From Lycorma delicatula (taxonomy: Eukaryota; Arthropoda; Insecta; Hemiptera; Fulgoridae), in contig NC_134455.1 in the NCBI RefSeq assembly GCF_047948215.1, forward strand, positions 306,732,147-306,796,146: a DNA stretch of 64,000 nt, read 5' to 3'. Under the pieces are notes generated by a model that did no database searches, had not been told where the DNA came from, and saw only the letters and a list, made by a program, of their open reading frames with translations. This document shows positions 51,706-63,009 of the stretch, piece by piece; positions within the stretch are counted from its first letter, which is position 1, and each line of letters begins with the position of its first letter. The translations under genes and the position numbers were made by a program.

Positions 51706-53034
51706 TCTACCCTAATAAACGGCATTTGTATGTGTGTGCGTTCCCATAGCTTAGCACTGGAATGAACCGATCACTACTGGAAAAACCCGATTCGTTATAC
51801 GTCTCGTGGTGGTCAGATGTATACTTGTTATATTAATATATATATATATATATATATATTATGCGAAATATATATCGAGGTTGTGGGAAAATTTAGTAGT
51901 TTCTAACCGGATCCGAATTTTCGGACGAAAATCGCAATTATCTCGAAAACGATCGGTCCTAGCACTCTGAAAAATTTTTTCGACCCCCAACGAGAATATC
52001 CCATCCGCTCCCGGTGGTACCCAACCGTTGGAAGATAGTATTTTCAAGTGCCGCCGTTCGGAAATTGGGGAGGGGGTGCCATGGGTGACACTGTAATATT
52101 TCGGTAACCGCTCGTCCGATTTTCACGATTCAAACAGCGTATGCATCAGCAGGTCGAACTGTGTTTAACGCATCGGATACACTCTTGATCGACCGAATCT
52201 TGGTTATTCGGAAAATAAATCGTTACACCCTATACTTTGATTGCACTCACCCACCTTAAAACGTAACGATCCGATCTTTCGCTAAATACGCTCATGCCTG
52301 TGCGCTAGTGCAGCTGTAAAGTATAAGCTTATGATGACTAAAAAGTAGAAAATAAAAAAAATATATAAAAAACCTTTTAAAAACCACTCGTATTAAATGC
52401 ACTTAAAAAATGAAAATGAAACATAAGTAAAAAAAATTTTTTAAACACCACTCTTAAATTAAACGCATTAAAATGTAAAGAATAATTTTAGGAGGGTATC
52501 TCAGAATGGATTTGACAACAAGCTTTGATGGTGATATGCAAGATTACGTGAAAGTCATAGCTTCAAATTAAAAATCTGATGTTTATGCCAATTTTTTCTT
52601 ACGCGTGATTAATGGCCTAAAGGGTAGGGTGAATCCACGCATAAGAAAAAATTGGCTATCGCTTTCACATAACCTAACATATCACCATCAAAGCTTATTG
52701 TCAAGTCCATTCTGAGATACCGTCCTAAAATTACTTTTTTACCTTTTAATGTGTTTAATTTAAAAGTGGTATTTAAAAAATTTTTTTAAATGTTTTTTAC
52801 TTTATTTATGTGATAGTTTTTCTTTATAAAATAATGAACTATAACCAAAAAGTAGGCACCAGAATGTACCAACCACTAGCGGAAAATTCTGATTCATCAG
52901 TATCAATTTCTAATTTAACTTTCGTATATGAATTTTCATTATTAAAAAAAAAAATATTTTTACACCAGAGATATTAATTAATTTTGGACACGTAATAATC
53001 GCATTCCGAGACGCCACCCGCCCGGAGGGCCTAA
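51706..53034 (+). mobile_element. Possible non-autonomous Helitron
   Basis: The left end TCTACCCTAATAAACGGCAT followed by TTTGTATGTGTGTGCGTTCC resembles Helitron 5' ends known from insects. The right end has a small GC hairpin (GCCC-GGA-GGGC) directly before CTAA and T, which fits the CTRR-T rule. No Rep/helicase frame exists. The middle is unusually GC-rich for the window, and a module near 51751 (AGCACTGGAATGAACCGATC) recurs in diverged form near 52853. A foldback lies inside. The family assignment rests on end motifs only. Confidence 0.4.
52410..52822. repeat. Long foldback (two ~170-bp inverted arms)
   Basis: The left arm carries ACTCTTAAATTAAACGCATT, TATCTCAGAATGGA and AGCTTTGATGGTGATATG in order. 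The right arm carries their reverse complements in mirror order, and both arms share AATTTTTTCTTACGCG / CGCATAAGAAAAAATT near the centre. The spacer is only about 30 bp. It would form a hairpin of roughly 170 bp. It is either a foldback transposon or an insertion within the Helitron-like island. Confidence 0.85.
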
Positions 53035-55083
53035 TATAATATATCTATCTACATTAGATAATATATAATTATAAGGAACTATCCAGTATCACATTAACAG
53101 CCAACATAATCAGCTGTCTATATTGCTTCAGATTAAATTCAAGAAAAATTATAAATGTATGTTAGATGCTGCAATCAAAATGATACAAATCATACTGAAA
53201 TTGGTACAGAATTCTCAGTATGACAAGCATCCATCACTAAAGAAAGTGTGAGAAGTGAGTAATAATAATAGTGATCACTCCTTATTCACTGAACCAGTAT
53301 TTCTTGTTTCCTCACTTAACCCAACATAATGTTGCATATTGCCACGTCATACTCATCAATTAATTGCAGATGTGACATCCTTATTCTGTTCACTAGAAAC
53401 TGACTCTACAATATAATCATTCCTCTCACAGAAAGCAATTATAACCAGTGCCTTATGTAGCTCAGAAACGTTATACCCATTAAAATCATAAAAAAGGCTA
53501 AGCCTTTTATGGCTTAAACCATAAAAGGTTTTTTATGGTTTTAAAACTGTAAAAAAGGCTATAGTGTAAAGCAACAACCATAGTCCAGAAATACATTTGA
53601 CGGCCTATGTAATTAATACCACTACCTCAGAACTGATCACTCTGAAACAACTGGGTATGTTTCCAACCTATCATAATCCAGTTGGGCCAACAGTCTGTTG
53701 TGTTGCATGTAATCAACTAATAAAATAAAATAGTGGATATATTCACTAATAAAATACAGATAGGTTGTTGTACATGGAATCATCTGTCACAGATAGTAGT
53801 TGTTAAAATTTAAACAAATACAATCAAATGAAAACCATATTCAGTGTCATTTAACTTCAGTGGTCTGAATACAATGGGCATTTAAAAAGAAACATTTCTC
53901 AAACTTTATAAATACTTTTATGTGAAACAAAACTTAGAAATGAAATCTTCTAGCCTGATTGGAATTGCTGAACATTCCTAACAAAACATTTTAGTGGCTA
54001 TGTAATCAAATCGCAATCAGTTTTGCAACTTTTCAAAAATTGTGCTTCTAGTGAACAGAAATTTTTCAGTTTTAAATATAGATGTACAATGAAATAATTT
54101 AATAAGATTGAAAGAACAATTAACATTGGTGCTTTCACATGAGTCTATTCATACATCAGAAATGAGGAATGGGTAAGAAAGTATACAACTGTTTCTCTCA
54201 TTACAATGTTCAGTCAACTCTTCTATACAAGCATACTTTACAAATAAATTTGTACGCTAATAGGCTATCCAAATGATGTGTCTGTTGAACTTATTAATTT
54301 TTTTGTAATATTATTTTTGTATTTTAATCTTCACTAAAAATTATATCAAACAAATATTTATTTCTTTTATAAGTTAAATAATTACAATTCTTGAACCACT
54401 TTTCAAACTACAAATTTGTTTTTTTTATATGGCTGTGTACTTGTTCATTATGGTTGATTTGTCATTAATACTTTTTTGTACATTAATTTTAATTATAATT
54501 TCTTCAAAATAATATTAATTTAAATTAATATTTTATTTAGTTTTTCAAATGTAAATAAATCAGTAATTACTTGACCGATTTTACCAATATTACTATTATT
54601 ATAATACAATATTTTAGTATTATTATATCTTTGTCCTGCATAAGCATATTTCATCATCCAAAGTTATTTTTCTATAAGTTAAGTAAATTAATTTCTTCCA
54701 TTTTCATATTTACACATTGAAAACCTTACTATTACATCAATTAAGTTTTAGTTTATACATTCTCCACCAGATACTGCTGCGTTACACTGTTACATAGGCC
54801 AAGCCTATTGTGAACTTGGGCTTCAATACTATGTCATTTCACAAAAGAAAGCACAGGTGCAATTACTGGTTCTTAAAATGACAAAAGTATATGTAAGTGG
54901 TAGAACAGTTTTTGAAAAGCAAAAACATTTTGAAAGAATACTCATAAGGGTAGGCCAGAAACACAAAAAGAATTCAACTGTTTTTCCAAACAAATCCAAA
55001 ACATTGACTAATTATTCTTAATAACTCTTATCATGATGATCTTTGCAAGCAATTGAATCTTCATGCTGATAAACTGTAGCCTG

Positions 55084-55205
55084 CAGTTGCAGGTTTCCAG
55101 AAGGCTGGAGAAGGAGAGAACTCCTATTCACTTAGGCACCATGAATTCCCGATCTGACAATGACAGATTTCTTCTTTTGGGGCTACATGAAATTAAATCT
55201 AACAA
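55084..55205 (+). mobile_element. Transposase C-terminal scrap, IS630/Tc1-like
   Basis: Plus-strand sequence from GGTTTCCAGAAGGCTGGAGA to GGGGCTACATGAAA parallels 55640-55745, the stretch encoding the WPP-RP-L-DFF-WGY region. It precedes the more complete element at 55270, so it is a second, older piece or a local duplication. Confidence 0.6.
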
Positions 55206-55269
55206 TACGCACGCTACAAAGCTGTATATAGCTACAATTGTGTAGCTACCATGTTACAACTTCATTTCT

Positions 55270-55905
55270 GCTGATAAAAACTACCTGCAGCAAATTTTAT
55301 TTTCTGATAAAGCAACATTTCATGTTCATGAAGTTGTGAATTTCCATAATGAGTATGTGGCTCAGAAAATCCACATGAATTGGTGGAATTCCACCAATTA
55401 ATGTGGAAGTTGTGGACTCTTGGCTTGGAACAAGAGTCCACAACTCTTGGTTGTTCCGTTTAAAAGTGAATGTCTGGTACGTATCATATGTAATTAAATT
55501 TTTGGGCCATTTTTTCATAAGCAGACTTTACTTGACTTTTACTATCTTAGAGAACTTTGCGTTTCTCATATAGAAAACAAGGAGGGCCAATTTTTCAACA
55601 AAAGGAGCCCTTCCACATCGTGAACCCGCACTCAATGACAGGTTTCCAGGAGGCTGTATAAACAGAGAAGCTCCTATTGCTTGGCCACCATGAAGACCCA
55701 ATCTAACAATGATAGATTTCTTCTTTTGAGGCTACATAAAAAATATCATATATTAAGAAAAATCCAGTCACTTGACCATCTGCACCAAAGTATAACAACA
55801 GCTGTGGAAGTGATTCCTGTAGTTATGCTCACTAGAATATGGAATGAGGTGGATTACCAGTTTGACATTTGCAGGGTTGTAAACAGTGCTCATACTGAAT
55901 AATTA
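55270..55905 (+). mobile_element. IS630/Tc1-like transposase remnant
   Basis: Plus-strand pieces: LQQILFSDKATFHVHEVVN (about 55288; DKATF in place of the usual DEATF, first Asp kept), a GPFF block near 55505, then after breaks RFPGGCINREAPIAW and the LIDFFF-GYIK region near 55640-55745. It ends with HQSITTAVEVIPVVMLTRIW and VDYQFDICRVVNSAHTE to the stop near 55902. The C-terminal end is well kept. Frameshifts make it inactive. Same family as the remnants at 3626 and 38705. Confidence 0.75.
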
Positions 55906-57097
55906 AAAACGGGGTTTTTTTTTTAAACCTTGACGGTAGATATATTGCAGTCTTGCCTCGGCCAGGATCCCGCCAATGCAAATGCCACAACATTCCCATC
56001 AGTGTACTTCTAACAAAAGTGGACACATAGAAACAAAACACATCTCAGTTAGTCTTAAAGAAGACTGAATCCACAATTGTTGAATGAAGGAAATGGAATC
56101 ACCTATACCTGGTACCCGAGGATGTAAAAGTGTCTGATACACAACTTGAACTATAAAACACACGGAACATAAAACTAAAACATAAACCATTACATATCTA
56201 GTAAAGAAAAACAAAGAAACAGTAATAATAAAAACAAAAGAGACAAATGAAGCCCAGCCAGGACTAAACCTCCTCTGCTATACTTTCTTTTGCTAGATAA
56301 ACCATGAATTCCTCATGGTAATAATCACACCGTGTTGCAGAAATTGGAATACGCCACAGAATGTTTCAGCCCAACTCCTCCAGCTTGGATATCAAGGCAA
56401 CCATAATTATGCTCATCTTACCAATTTTTTGTTTAAATATTAGGTTTTTATTCAAACGCATAAATTAGTGGTCATGCCTGCACAATGAAACTGATATAAA
56501 ATTGTACTAAGATTATTTTTATTTTAAGTCTGGTTAAATTATGTATTTTAATTCTTTAAATTAGGTATATAGGCAAAAAAAAATTATAAAAAATTAAATT
56601 AGGCATATTTATCTGAATATGATAACAGGTTACATAGTAACCAATTTTTTATTTATTTATAAAGAAGCTTTCCCACTGTTCAAAACAGTGATGTCTTCTC
56701 ACAGTGAATGAATTCATGGCCTTCAAAATTAAACTATTCGTTTATTATTTTAAAAATTATTACTTTCTTTTTAAAGTCCTATATTCACATTATTTTTTTA
56801 TTTTGGAATGAATGGGATGTTCCACTGTATGATGTTCAAAATGAATCTGTTCCACTGTATGTGTTCAAAATGGTGAAAATTTAAATTTATGGAATCCTAA
56901 TAATACCATATATCCAAGTTAAAGGATTTGTTTTAAATTCTGAGTGGCAAATTTCTTGTTTTACATTCTGTACTTGTAAATACAGTAAAAAAAAATCATT
57001 ACAAACCATACCAGAAAACGCAAACTAAAAAACTGTATACCATCTGGAATTCTAATATTTCAGTGAACAGTTTTAATTAGAAATTATTAATACAAAC

Positions 57098-57304
57098 CAT
57101 TATCATCTCTAATTTCTACTTCCTTCAGATTTTTTACAGCATCTTTTGAAGCAGGTGGCGGCAACTTCTTATCTTCTCCAAGAACATCAAACATTCCAAA
57201 ATCCCTAAGAAGACGAGCTAAATGAAGAAGATGGTCTGGTGCCTCTCCTTCTCCTAACGGCTGCCAACCCATTTCATCAAAATAATCAGCCATTCTAATA
57301 GCAC
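57098..57304 (-). CDS. RNF181: RNF181 first coding exon: RING-H2 E3 ubiquitin ligase
   Basis: N-terminus of an RNF181-type E3 ubiquitin ligase, a small cytosolic RING protein that passes ubiquitin from an E2 to substrates. ATG at 57293 begins MADYFDEMGWQPLGEGEAPD; residues 44-56 are LPPPASKDAVKNL, matching the LPPPAAKTVVENLP signature of the family, and the exon ends at GAT-GAT-AAT-G before GTTTGT. With exons 2 and 3 the protein is 146 residues (vertebrate form 153) with all eight RING-H2 ligands (C69, C72, C87, H89, H92, C95, C106, C109). An acceptor (ATACAG) lies 11 bases upstream of the ATG, so an untranslated exon probably sits further right; I could not place it. Confidence 0.95.
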
Positions 57305-60300
57305 CTGTATTTTAAAAAGACAATTTTGAAATGCGTAAAAAGTTATCAATATTTTAGTTTACAAAATTTTGATGTAATAATGAATGGGATGCGTAGAGAA
57401 TTAATTAATAATGGTAATTTTTTTTCATCAAACCTAATATGTCAATAAAAGGTAGCATTTTAGTTATTAAATACATCAATCTTCAGTGAAAATATATACA
57501 TCAGTCTTCTTTCAATGTTTTTTTTTGCATTTATGGCTTTGTAACAACATTATTTTAGTCTATTTTATTTACGTATGTAGTAGGATGATACAATATAAAA
57601 GAAAATAATTTTAATTAAAATATATATAAAGATTTGCAAATGAATTTTTTTGTTAATGAAACTGGAAATTTGGAGATTGAATAATAATGATTTCAGATGA
57701 ATCTGTGAAAATCAATTATTATGAAATCAGAACATAAATATTAATTTAAAAAAAGCAAACTATCCAAATACATAAAATTAAACTCATGACTATGCACAAT
57801 TTGACTTTTAAACAATCTTCATAAAGAGTACACAAAGATATTAAATTAAAAAAAAAAAAAAACAAGAAAATACGAAATAAAAAATTTTCTAACTGTATTT
57901 GGAATATAAAAGAAAAAATAATACAATTATTAAAATACTCCTTTATTCCACTCTACTCACAGTTAAGAGATATTTTCTATATAACATTTCCAACAAACAG
58001 TAATCACACTTTTGTCAATTTCTTTAACAGTCTTTACCATCTGTCAATTAGTTCAAAAAGCAGTTGTACAGTGTAAACACTTTTAAATATTTACGATTAA
58101 TTACAAATTATAAACTTCAGTGGAATGGTTTATCTTGATAGCAAATATTACAACTTATACAAAGTTGAATTTGTTATTTATTTAATATGAATTCTTAAAA
58201 AAAAATTGTATACATATTAAATTATTACTGAATGTTTATTGTAGTACTGTTTATTAAGATACAAATAAATGTTAAATAAGTGGATCCTGAAGGAAAAATC
58301 AGATGAAAAGTTTTTCAGTAATTTTGGATTAGACTATAAGGATTCCTGCAAGTATATATTTCAAAAAAGCTAAATTTCAAATCTTTATTCTTTATTTCAT
58401 ACACTGCGTAAATTTAAAAAATAAATTCAAAATTGTAATATCTGTAACGACGGTAACTATCATAGAACAGGATAATTACTTCAAATCTGGTGCCATATAT
58501 TATTAAAGCATATTCCTTTAAACTCTGAAAGGAAAAGCTTTTAATACAACAAATTCTTATATAAAAGTAGTATATCTTAATTCTTAACAAGCAGAAGTTG
58601 CCTAAACGAAATTGATGACTTTTTAACAGAACAAATATATCATTTTTTTAATTTACATGGATGTAATAGTATTATTTATTACATAGGTTTATTTTACTAT
58701 ACTAAATTAAATGAGTAATAAATTATTTTGACATGTAATTAATTAATTTTGTTTGTTATTTGTATCATTAATGCACGACACAGAAAAATACAATTATTAT
58801 TAATAATGAATCATCTATTCTAAGGTATATACTATTTCTTTAATTTAGTTTAAATAAATTATATTTACTGTATATCTTTTGTATAGATGATATGATTTGT
58901 TAAATTACCATAAGTTTAATGCAAATTAAAAATATTGTACTTAGAACTTTAATTATATAAATATAAATTTTAGTCTACTTGCTATAGTACTTAGATGATG
59001 TACTAAGTAAGTTCCAGAAAATGTTTTAGTAATAGCTGTTTAATTAAGTGTATTATTATAGTGCACAAATTTAATATTTTGCTCACTTATTCTTTCATTC
59101 TTATAGAATTAGAATTCTTATAGTAACAACTGTTCTTTAGCAATAAAAACCGTTCTAAAATGGTAAAGCTTTGAGTAGTTTCCTTTGTGGTAAGTTAATA
59201 ATAATCTATAATTAAAAACACTAACAGCAAGGACTGTTGTAAAGCTAATTAAACAAACATTGCAGTAATCTCCACTCTTATAAAACTTTTTAAAAAGAAA
59301 TAATCACAAGCCTCACTATAAACTTGAGTGTAATATGTTCCATGAACTTTAAAGGTTGGAATATATTAATACAACACAACAGATTATGGCATGCTGGGAA
59401 TACTGCCATAAATATTTAATACTATGAATTGCAATTAACACGCAAATTATAATAAACACATTCACAACAGCAATGTAAGGATCGCCTCGACAGAGACTGA
59501 TTGGAATTGAACGAGGTGCTGTATTTATACACGTTTATGCAATGTTACAGAATGTTCAAGGTAAATTGGAATTATCGCAAAGCCACAAGAAAGACATTAT
59601 TATTGTATACATTGTTATTGTATTAGAAGGGGATGCGATGAAAATTATAATTGAAAATTGGGTTGCAAATACTGAAAGGTTGAGAAACACTGCAGCAAAC
59701 CATACAGCAAATTGTTGGGGTAAAAAAATGGCCAAAAATTATTATAAATTTTTAAATTGACAATGGTTTGAGAAAATACTCATTTTATAAAATGTAAAAA
59801 ATTTGTGATCTTTCACCAATCATAATCTATCAAACTCTTTGTTCCTTGAAACATGTGAATGACAATTTGAAAAAATTCAATAAACTTAAATAAAAATATT
59901 ATTTTGTGACGGCCTGGCCATTTCCAACTTTGGAGAATCCCTATCACGAGAAATAATATGGTTTTCTTTTTTCATAATAAGTATTTTTATTAGTTTAACA
60001 ATATTTTTAAGAGAAATTATGCCTGTTATTAGGAACTATTATAGAATTTGAACAATTTAATGCAGTTAACTGCCTCTCTAATTTTTCATAAAATAATTAA
60101 TTTTTCAACTTATATTTTATAATTTAGTTTTTATGATTTATTATAATTAGGCCCTGTACAGTACAGTACTGTATTAGATATGTGCAATAATAATTAGGCT
60201 CACATACAAAGAAAAGATTTTTATGAAATGTTAAATACATTACAGGTGTACAACTTATACACTACTGTACGACACTATGTCTGACTCATATATTTCCTCA

Positions 60301-62153
60301 GCTGGTCTAAAAATAAACAAACATTTACACTGTCATCTCTTGCATTAATCTCACATTGATACAATAAGCAGTTTTATTTAAAAACCTTTTCAACGTGATG
60401 ATGTCATAACAGCATTATAATTTCGAAGTGAAGACTCATAAAATCTTCACATCAGTTTAGTTTTGAATAGTATGAGATAAAGTGGCATCTATAGCATGAA
60501 AAATTAACTTAAGTTATACTTAACTTATTATTATTATACTTAAGTTTTAATTTAAATTCAGTACAGTACAGTAATCTGTTACGATACCTTTTTATTTTTG
60601 TCTGTTCAGTATAGTGTAATGAGTTTCTTACATACAAATAGTTGCAAATTTTTTAGTTTAAGGTAACAATTAAAATTCCGAACAGTTTACTTTCTGCCTG
60701 TACTTACAGTTATCGCAAAAGAAAACATATGGTGGTTTGTTTTGATCAAAACTAAACATGTTAGAACAATTAGAAAAAAGTCAATCGGTAAAATCAGCAG
60801 CATTAGATTTAGGTGTTGGTGAAACAACGGTTAAAGATTGGGAAAAAAACCATCCTCAGATTGAAGCATATTGCATACAGCAAAACAGCCAGGTGGCTCT
60901 TCAGTCGAGGTGTACCTTAAAAAAAGCCTGTTAGATTTACTAGATGAGACACTATGGATACAGTTCCTTCATGAAAGAGAACAAGAAATACCTCAGCAAA
61001 CCTCTGTTAAAAGAAAAAGCTATTATTCTAAATGGAAAAAAGTTCAGCAAATGGTTCTGGCATCAGCACTAGTGATTCCTTTGTAGCAAGTGAAGGATGG
61101 TTATATCGTTGGAAAAAGCGTCATGGAATCCATACCTTAAGTATATGTGGGAAAAATTATCTGTAGACCACACCGCAGTGGAAAAATTTATTAACCTCAT
61201 AAAAAAAAGATCATCAATGAAGAAAATCTTAGTTTAGAACTGTATAATGTGGATGAGACGGAGCTTGTATATAAGTCACTGCCAAATGAAACAATGGCTG
61301 TTAGATATATGATTCATGATATAAAAAAATCAAAAGACCACATAACTACAGCTATCTGCTGTAATGCAAGTGGATCTCATAAACCTCCACTTTTTCTAGT
61401 AGGAAAGTTTGAAAATCCAAGAGTACTGAAAATCATTAATAAAACGACATTACTGGTGTATTATACAGCAACAAAAAAAATGCATGGATGAGTGCTTCGT
61501 TATTTAAAGAACAGTTTTATAACGAATTCATTCCTAAAGTACAACAACTAAGAAAATTAAATTTACTTGAAAATCAAATTTACCTGAAAATCTGTGCTAT
61601 TCCTAGACAATGCTTTGTGTCAACCTTCTTTTAATGAGCTTGCAAAAGACAACATTAGGGCTCAGTTTCTACCACCTAATGTAACACCCATGATCCAACC
61701 TATGGATCAAGGGGTAGTATCCATCATACTTTACATTTTAGTTTTAATAATGTTATTATAAACTAAAGTATATCTGATATAGAGCAGTAATTTTTTATTT
61801 TGCTTGAAGATCTTGCCATAAGCTTAAAGCTTGTGGGATAGGGAAATGGAATTTTGTAGCACATGAAAAATGCCGTGCTATTGTTACAGTATTAGTACAA
61901 AAGTTTAAATATTGGTCATTACTGCACAAAAAATATCACCTACAGTATCTCTTATTCATAAAAAATTCTTCTTCTTTAACTGATTTTTTCACTTAAACAA
62001 CTACCCATCAAACCCAAGTAAGTTGGTTAACAGGGGGACTACTGTACTGAGAGAACTTACCTTCAAATTATTTTTTAATAAACTAAGGATTGGTATGATA
62101 TCTTAACTTTTAGAAAAAAAGAAGGAATATCAGTAACAAACTTTTTTAATAAC
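57305..62153. other. RNF181 upstream / intergenic DNA
   Basis: Probably contains the 5'-untranslated exon and promoter of RNF181, which I could not locate. 57305-59460 and 59550-60150 are AT-rich and featureless. A short GC-richer patch at 59470-59530 (GATCGCCTCGACAGAGACTG) has no match. The Tigger-like element occupies most of the rest. Confidence 0.6.
60159..62049 (+). mobile_element. Tigger/pogo-like DNA transposon, inactive
   Basis: The plus-strand transposase begins with a CENP-B/pogo-type HTH, LEQLEKSQSVKSAALDLGVG then ETTVKDWEK (about 60757-60845). After frameshifts comes YNVDETELVYKSLPNETMA with the first catalytic Asp (about 61241), CCNASGSHKPPLFLVGK (about 61360), SLFKEQFYNEFIPKV (about 61500), then SFNELAKDNIRAQFLPPNVT and PMIQPMDQGVVS (about 61630-61720). 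The second Asp region reads FLDNA in one frame near 61600. The right end CAGGGGGACTACTGTACTG (62031-62049) and the left end CAGTACAGTAC at 60159 after TA share an inverted 10-base end. A second CAGTACAGTAC at 60558-60568 is an alternative left end. TA is not seen on the right. Confidence 0.85.
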
Positions 62154-62159
62154 TTTATT
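62154..62159 (-). promoter_or_regulatory. BUD23: Polyadenylation signal of BUD23
   Basis: AATAAA on the minus strand 17 bases after the BUD23 stop codon. The position suggests a very short 3' untranslated region. A second possibility further left was not needed. Confidence 0.6.
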
Positions 62160-62175
62160 TTGCTAAGATTATACA

Positions 62176-63009
62176 TTAAAATTTTCCACTTCTTTTTCTT
62201 CCAGTATATTTACTATCCTCTCTAACAAGTTTTCCTTGTCTTCTGCGTCGCTCCTTCTTTTCAAGAATCCAATCTCTAGTTTTCTTTATGCATTTTCCCC
62301 GGATCTGTTTAACAAACTCTCGTTTATTGGAGTAATTCACAGAATTACTATCGTTTTCGACACCAAGTGCCTTTGGCAATGGAGTACTTCCACCAGTCAT
62401 TAACACAAGAAAAAACTTTTTAGCTTTTGTAGAGTTTGGATAATCAACCACTAAACCACCAGAAAAGCCTGCTTTCATTGCTTGTGATGTGATCAATTCA
62501 ATCTGATTAGAATTTTCAGGATAAAACTGAAAAACAGCTCTAGCTGTTCTACTTAAACTGGCATACAAGGATGAGAAGAATTTATAAAGTCTTTTAACTG
62601 GACTGTGATTGCGATGATCTGCATTACACAACCACTGCAATGCACTAATGCTAACTGCACCATCAAATGAACCAGCTCGAAAATAAACCCCTTGTCCAGC
62701 ATCACAAAGTATCAAATCTCCATCGACCTCTCTTTCTTGTGCAACATTCAACATTGCAGTTGATATATCAACACCTACCCACATATGTCCATGCTCTTCT
62801 AAAACACCACCACTCAACCCAGAACCACATCCGATATCAAGTATCAAACATGACGCATCATCCGGTAATGTTAAGAGATCAACTGCTCTTTCTGTCATCT
62901 TTTCTTGTATTTCAATCATTCGAGAATTCTGTGAATACTTTTTGGCTTCAATTTCATCATAATAAACTTCAGGTGGTGCTTTGTGTTCAGGTCTTTTAGA
63001 TGATGCCAT
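62176..63009 (-). CDS. BUD23: 18S rRNA (guanine-N7)-methyltransferase BUD23
   Basis: Intact 277-residue frame with stop. BUD23 (human WBSCR22) uses S-adenosylmethionine to methylate one guanine of 18S rRNA at N7 during 40S subunit maturation, acting with the activator TRMT112. The N-terminus MASSKRPEHKAPPEVYYDE fits the family (human MASRGRRPEH...PPELFYDE). SAM motif I is LDIGCGSGLSG (57-67), the ribose-binding acid lies in VGVDIS (D81), and ISALQWLCNA (121-130) and FQFYPENSNQIELIT (160-174) are family signatures. The C-terminal DWILEKKERRRRQGK to GRKRSGKF (246-277) is the basic tail. Length is close to the human 281. No intron interrupts it, unlike its neighbours. A T-rich TTTAG 20 bases before the ATG may be an acceptor for an untranslated exon. 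Confidence 0.98.
   Translation of the reverse strand: MASSKRPEHKAPPEVYYDEIEAKKYSQNSRMIEIQEKMTERAVDLLTLPDDASCLILDIGCGSGLSGGVLEEHGHMWVGVDISTAMLNVAQEREVDGDLILCDAGQGVYFRAGSFDGAVSISALQWLCNADHRNHSPVKRLYKFFSSLYASLSRTARAVFQFYPENSNQIELITSQAMKAGFSGGLVVDYPNSTKAKKFFLVLMTGGSTPLPKALGVENDSNSVNYSNKREFVKQIRGKCIKKTRDWILEKKERRRRQGKLVREDSKYTGRKRSGKF

Larger units (their letters stand above)
44407..57097 (-). other. RNF181: RNF181 intron 1 (12.7 kb)
   Basis: Bounded by GTTTGT at 57097 and CAG at 44407. It contains an inverted SINE-A pair, an R1-like LINE, repeat R, a Helitron-like island with a foldback, several small palindromes near 53486-53560, and transposase remnants at 55.1-55.9 kb. The stretches 46260-48590 and 53040-54770 are AT-rich and unassigned. 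The stretch 55910-56420 is somewhat GC-richer and unassigned. Confidence 0.8.

Noticed and set aside
55832..56214. Minus-strand frames in the GC-richer 55.9-56.4 kb stretch
   Set aside because: They overlap the plus-strand transposase end or show no family motif. The stretch may be a repeat, but I could not name it.
62667..62999. Plus-strand 110-codon frame
   Set aside because: It is the antisense shadow of BUD23.
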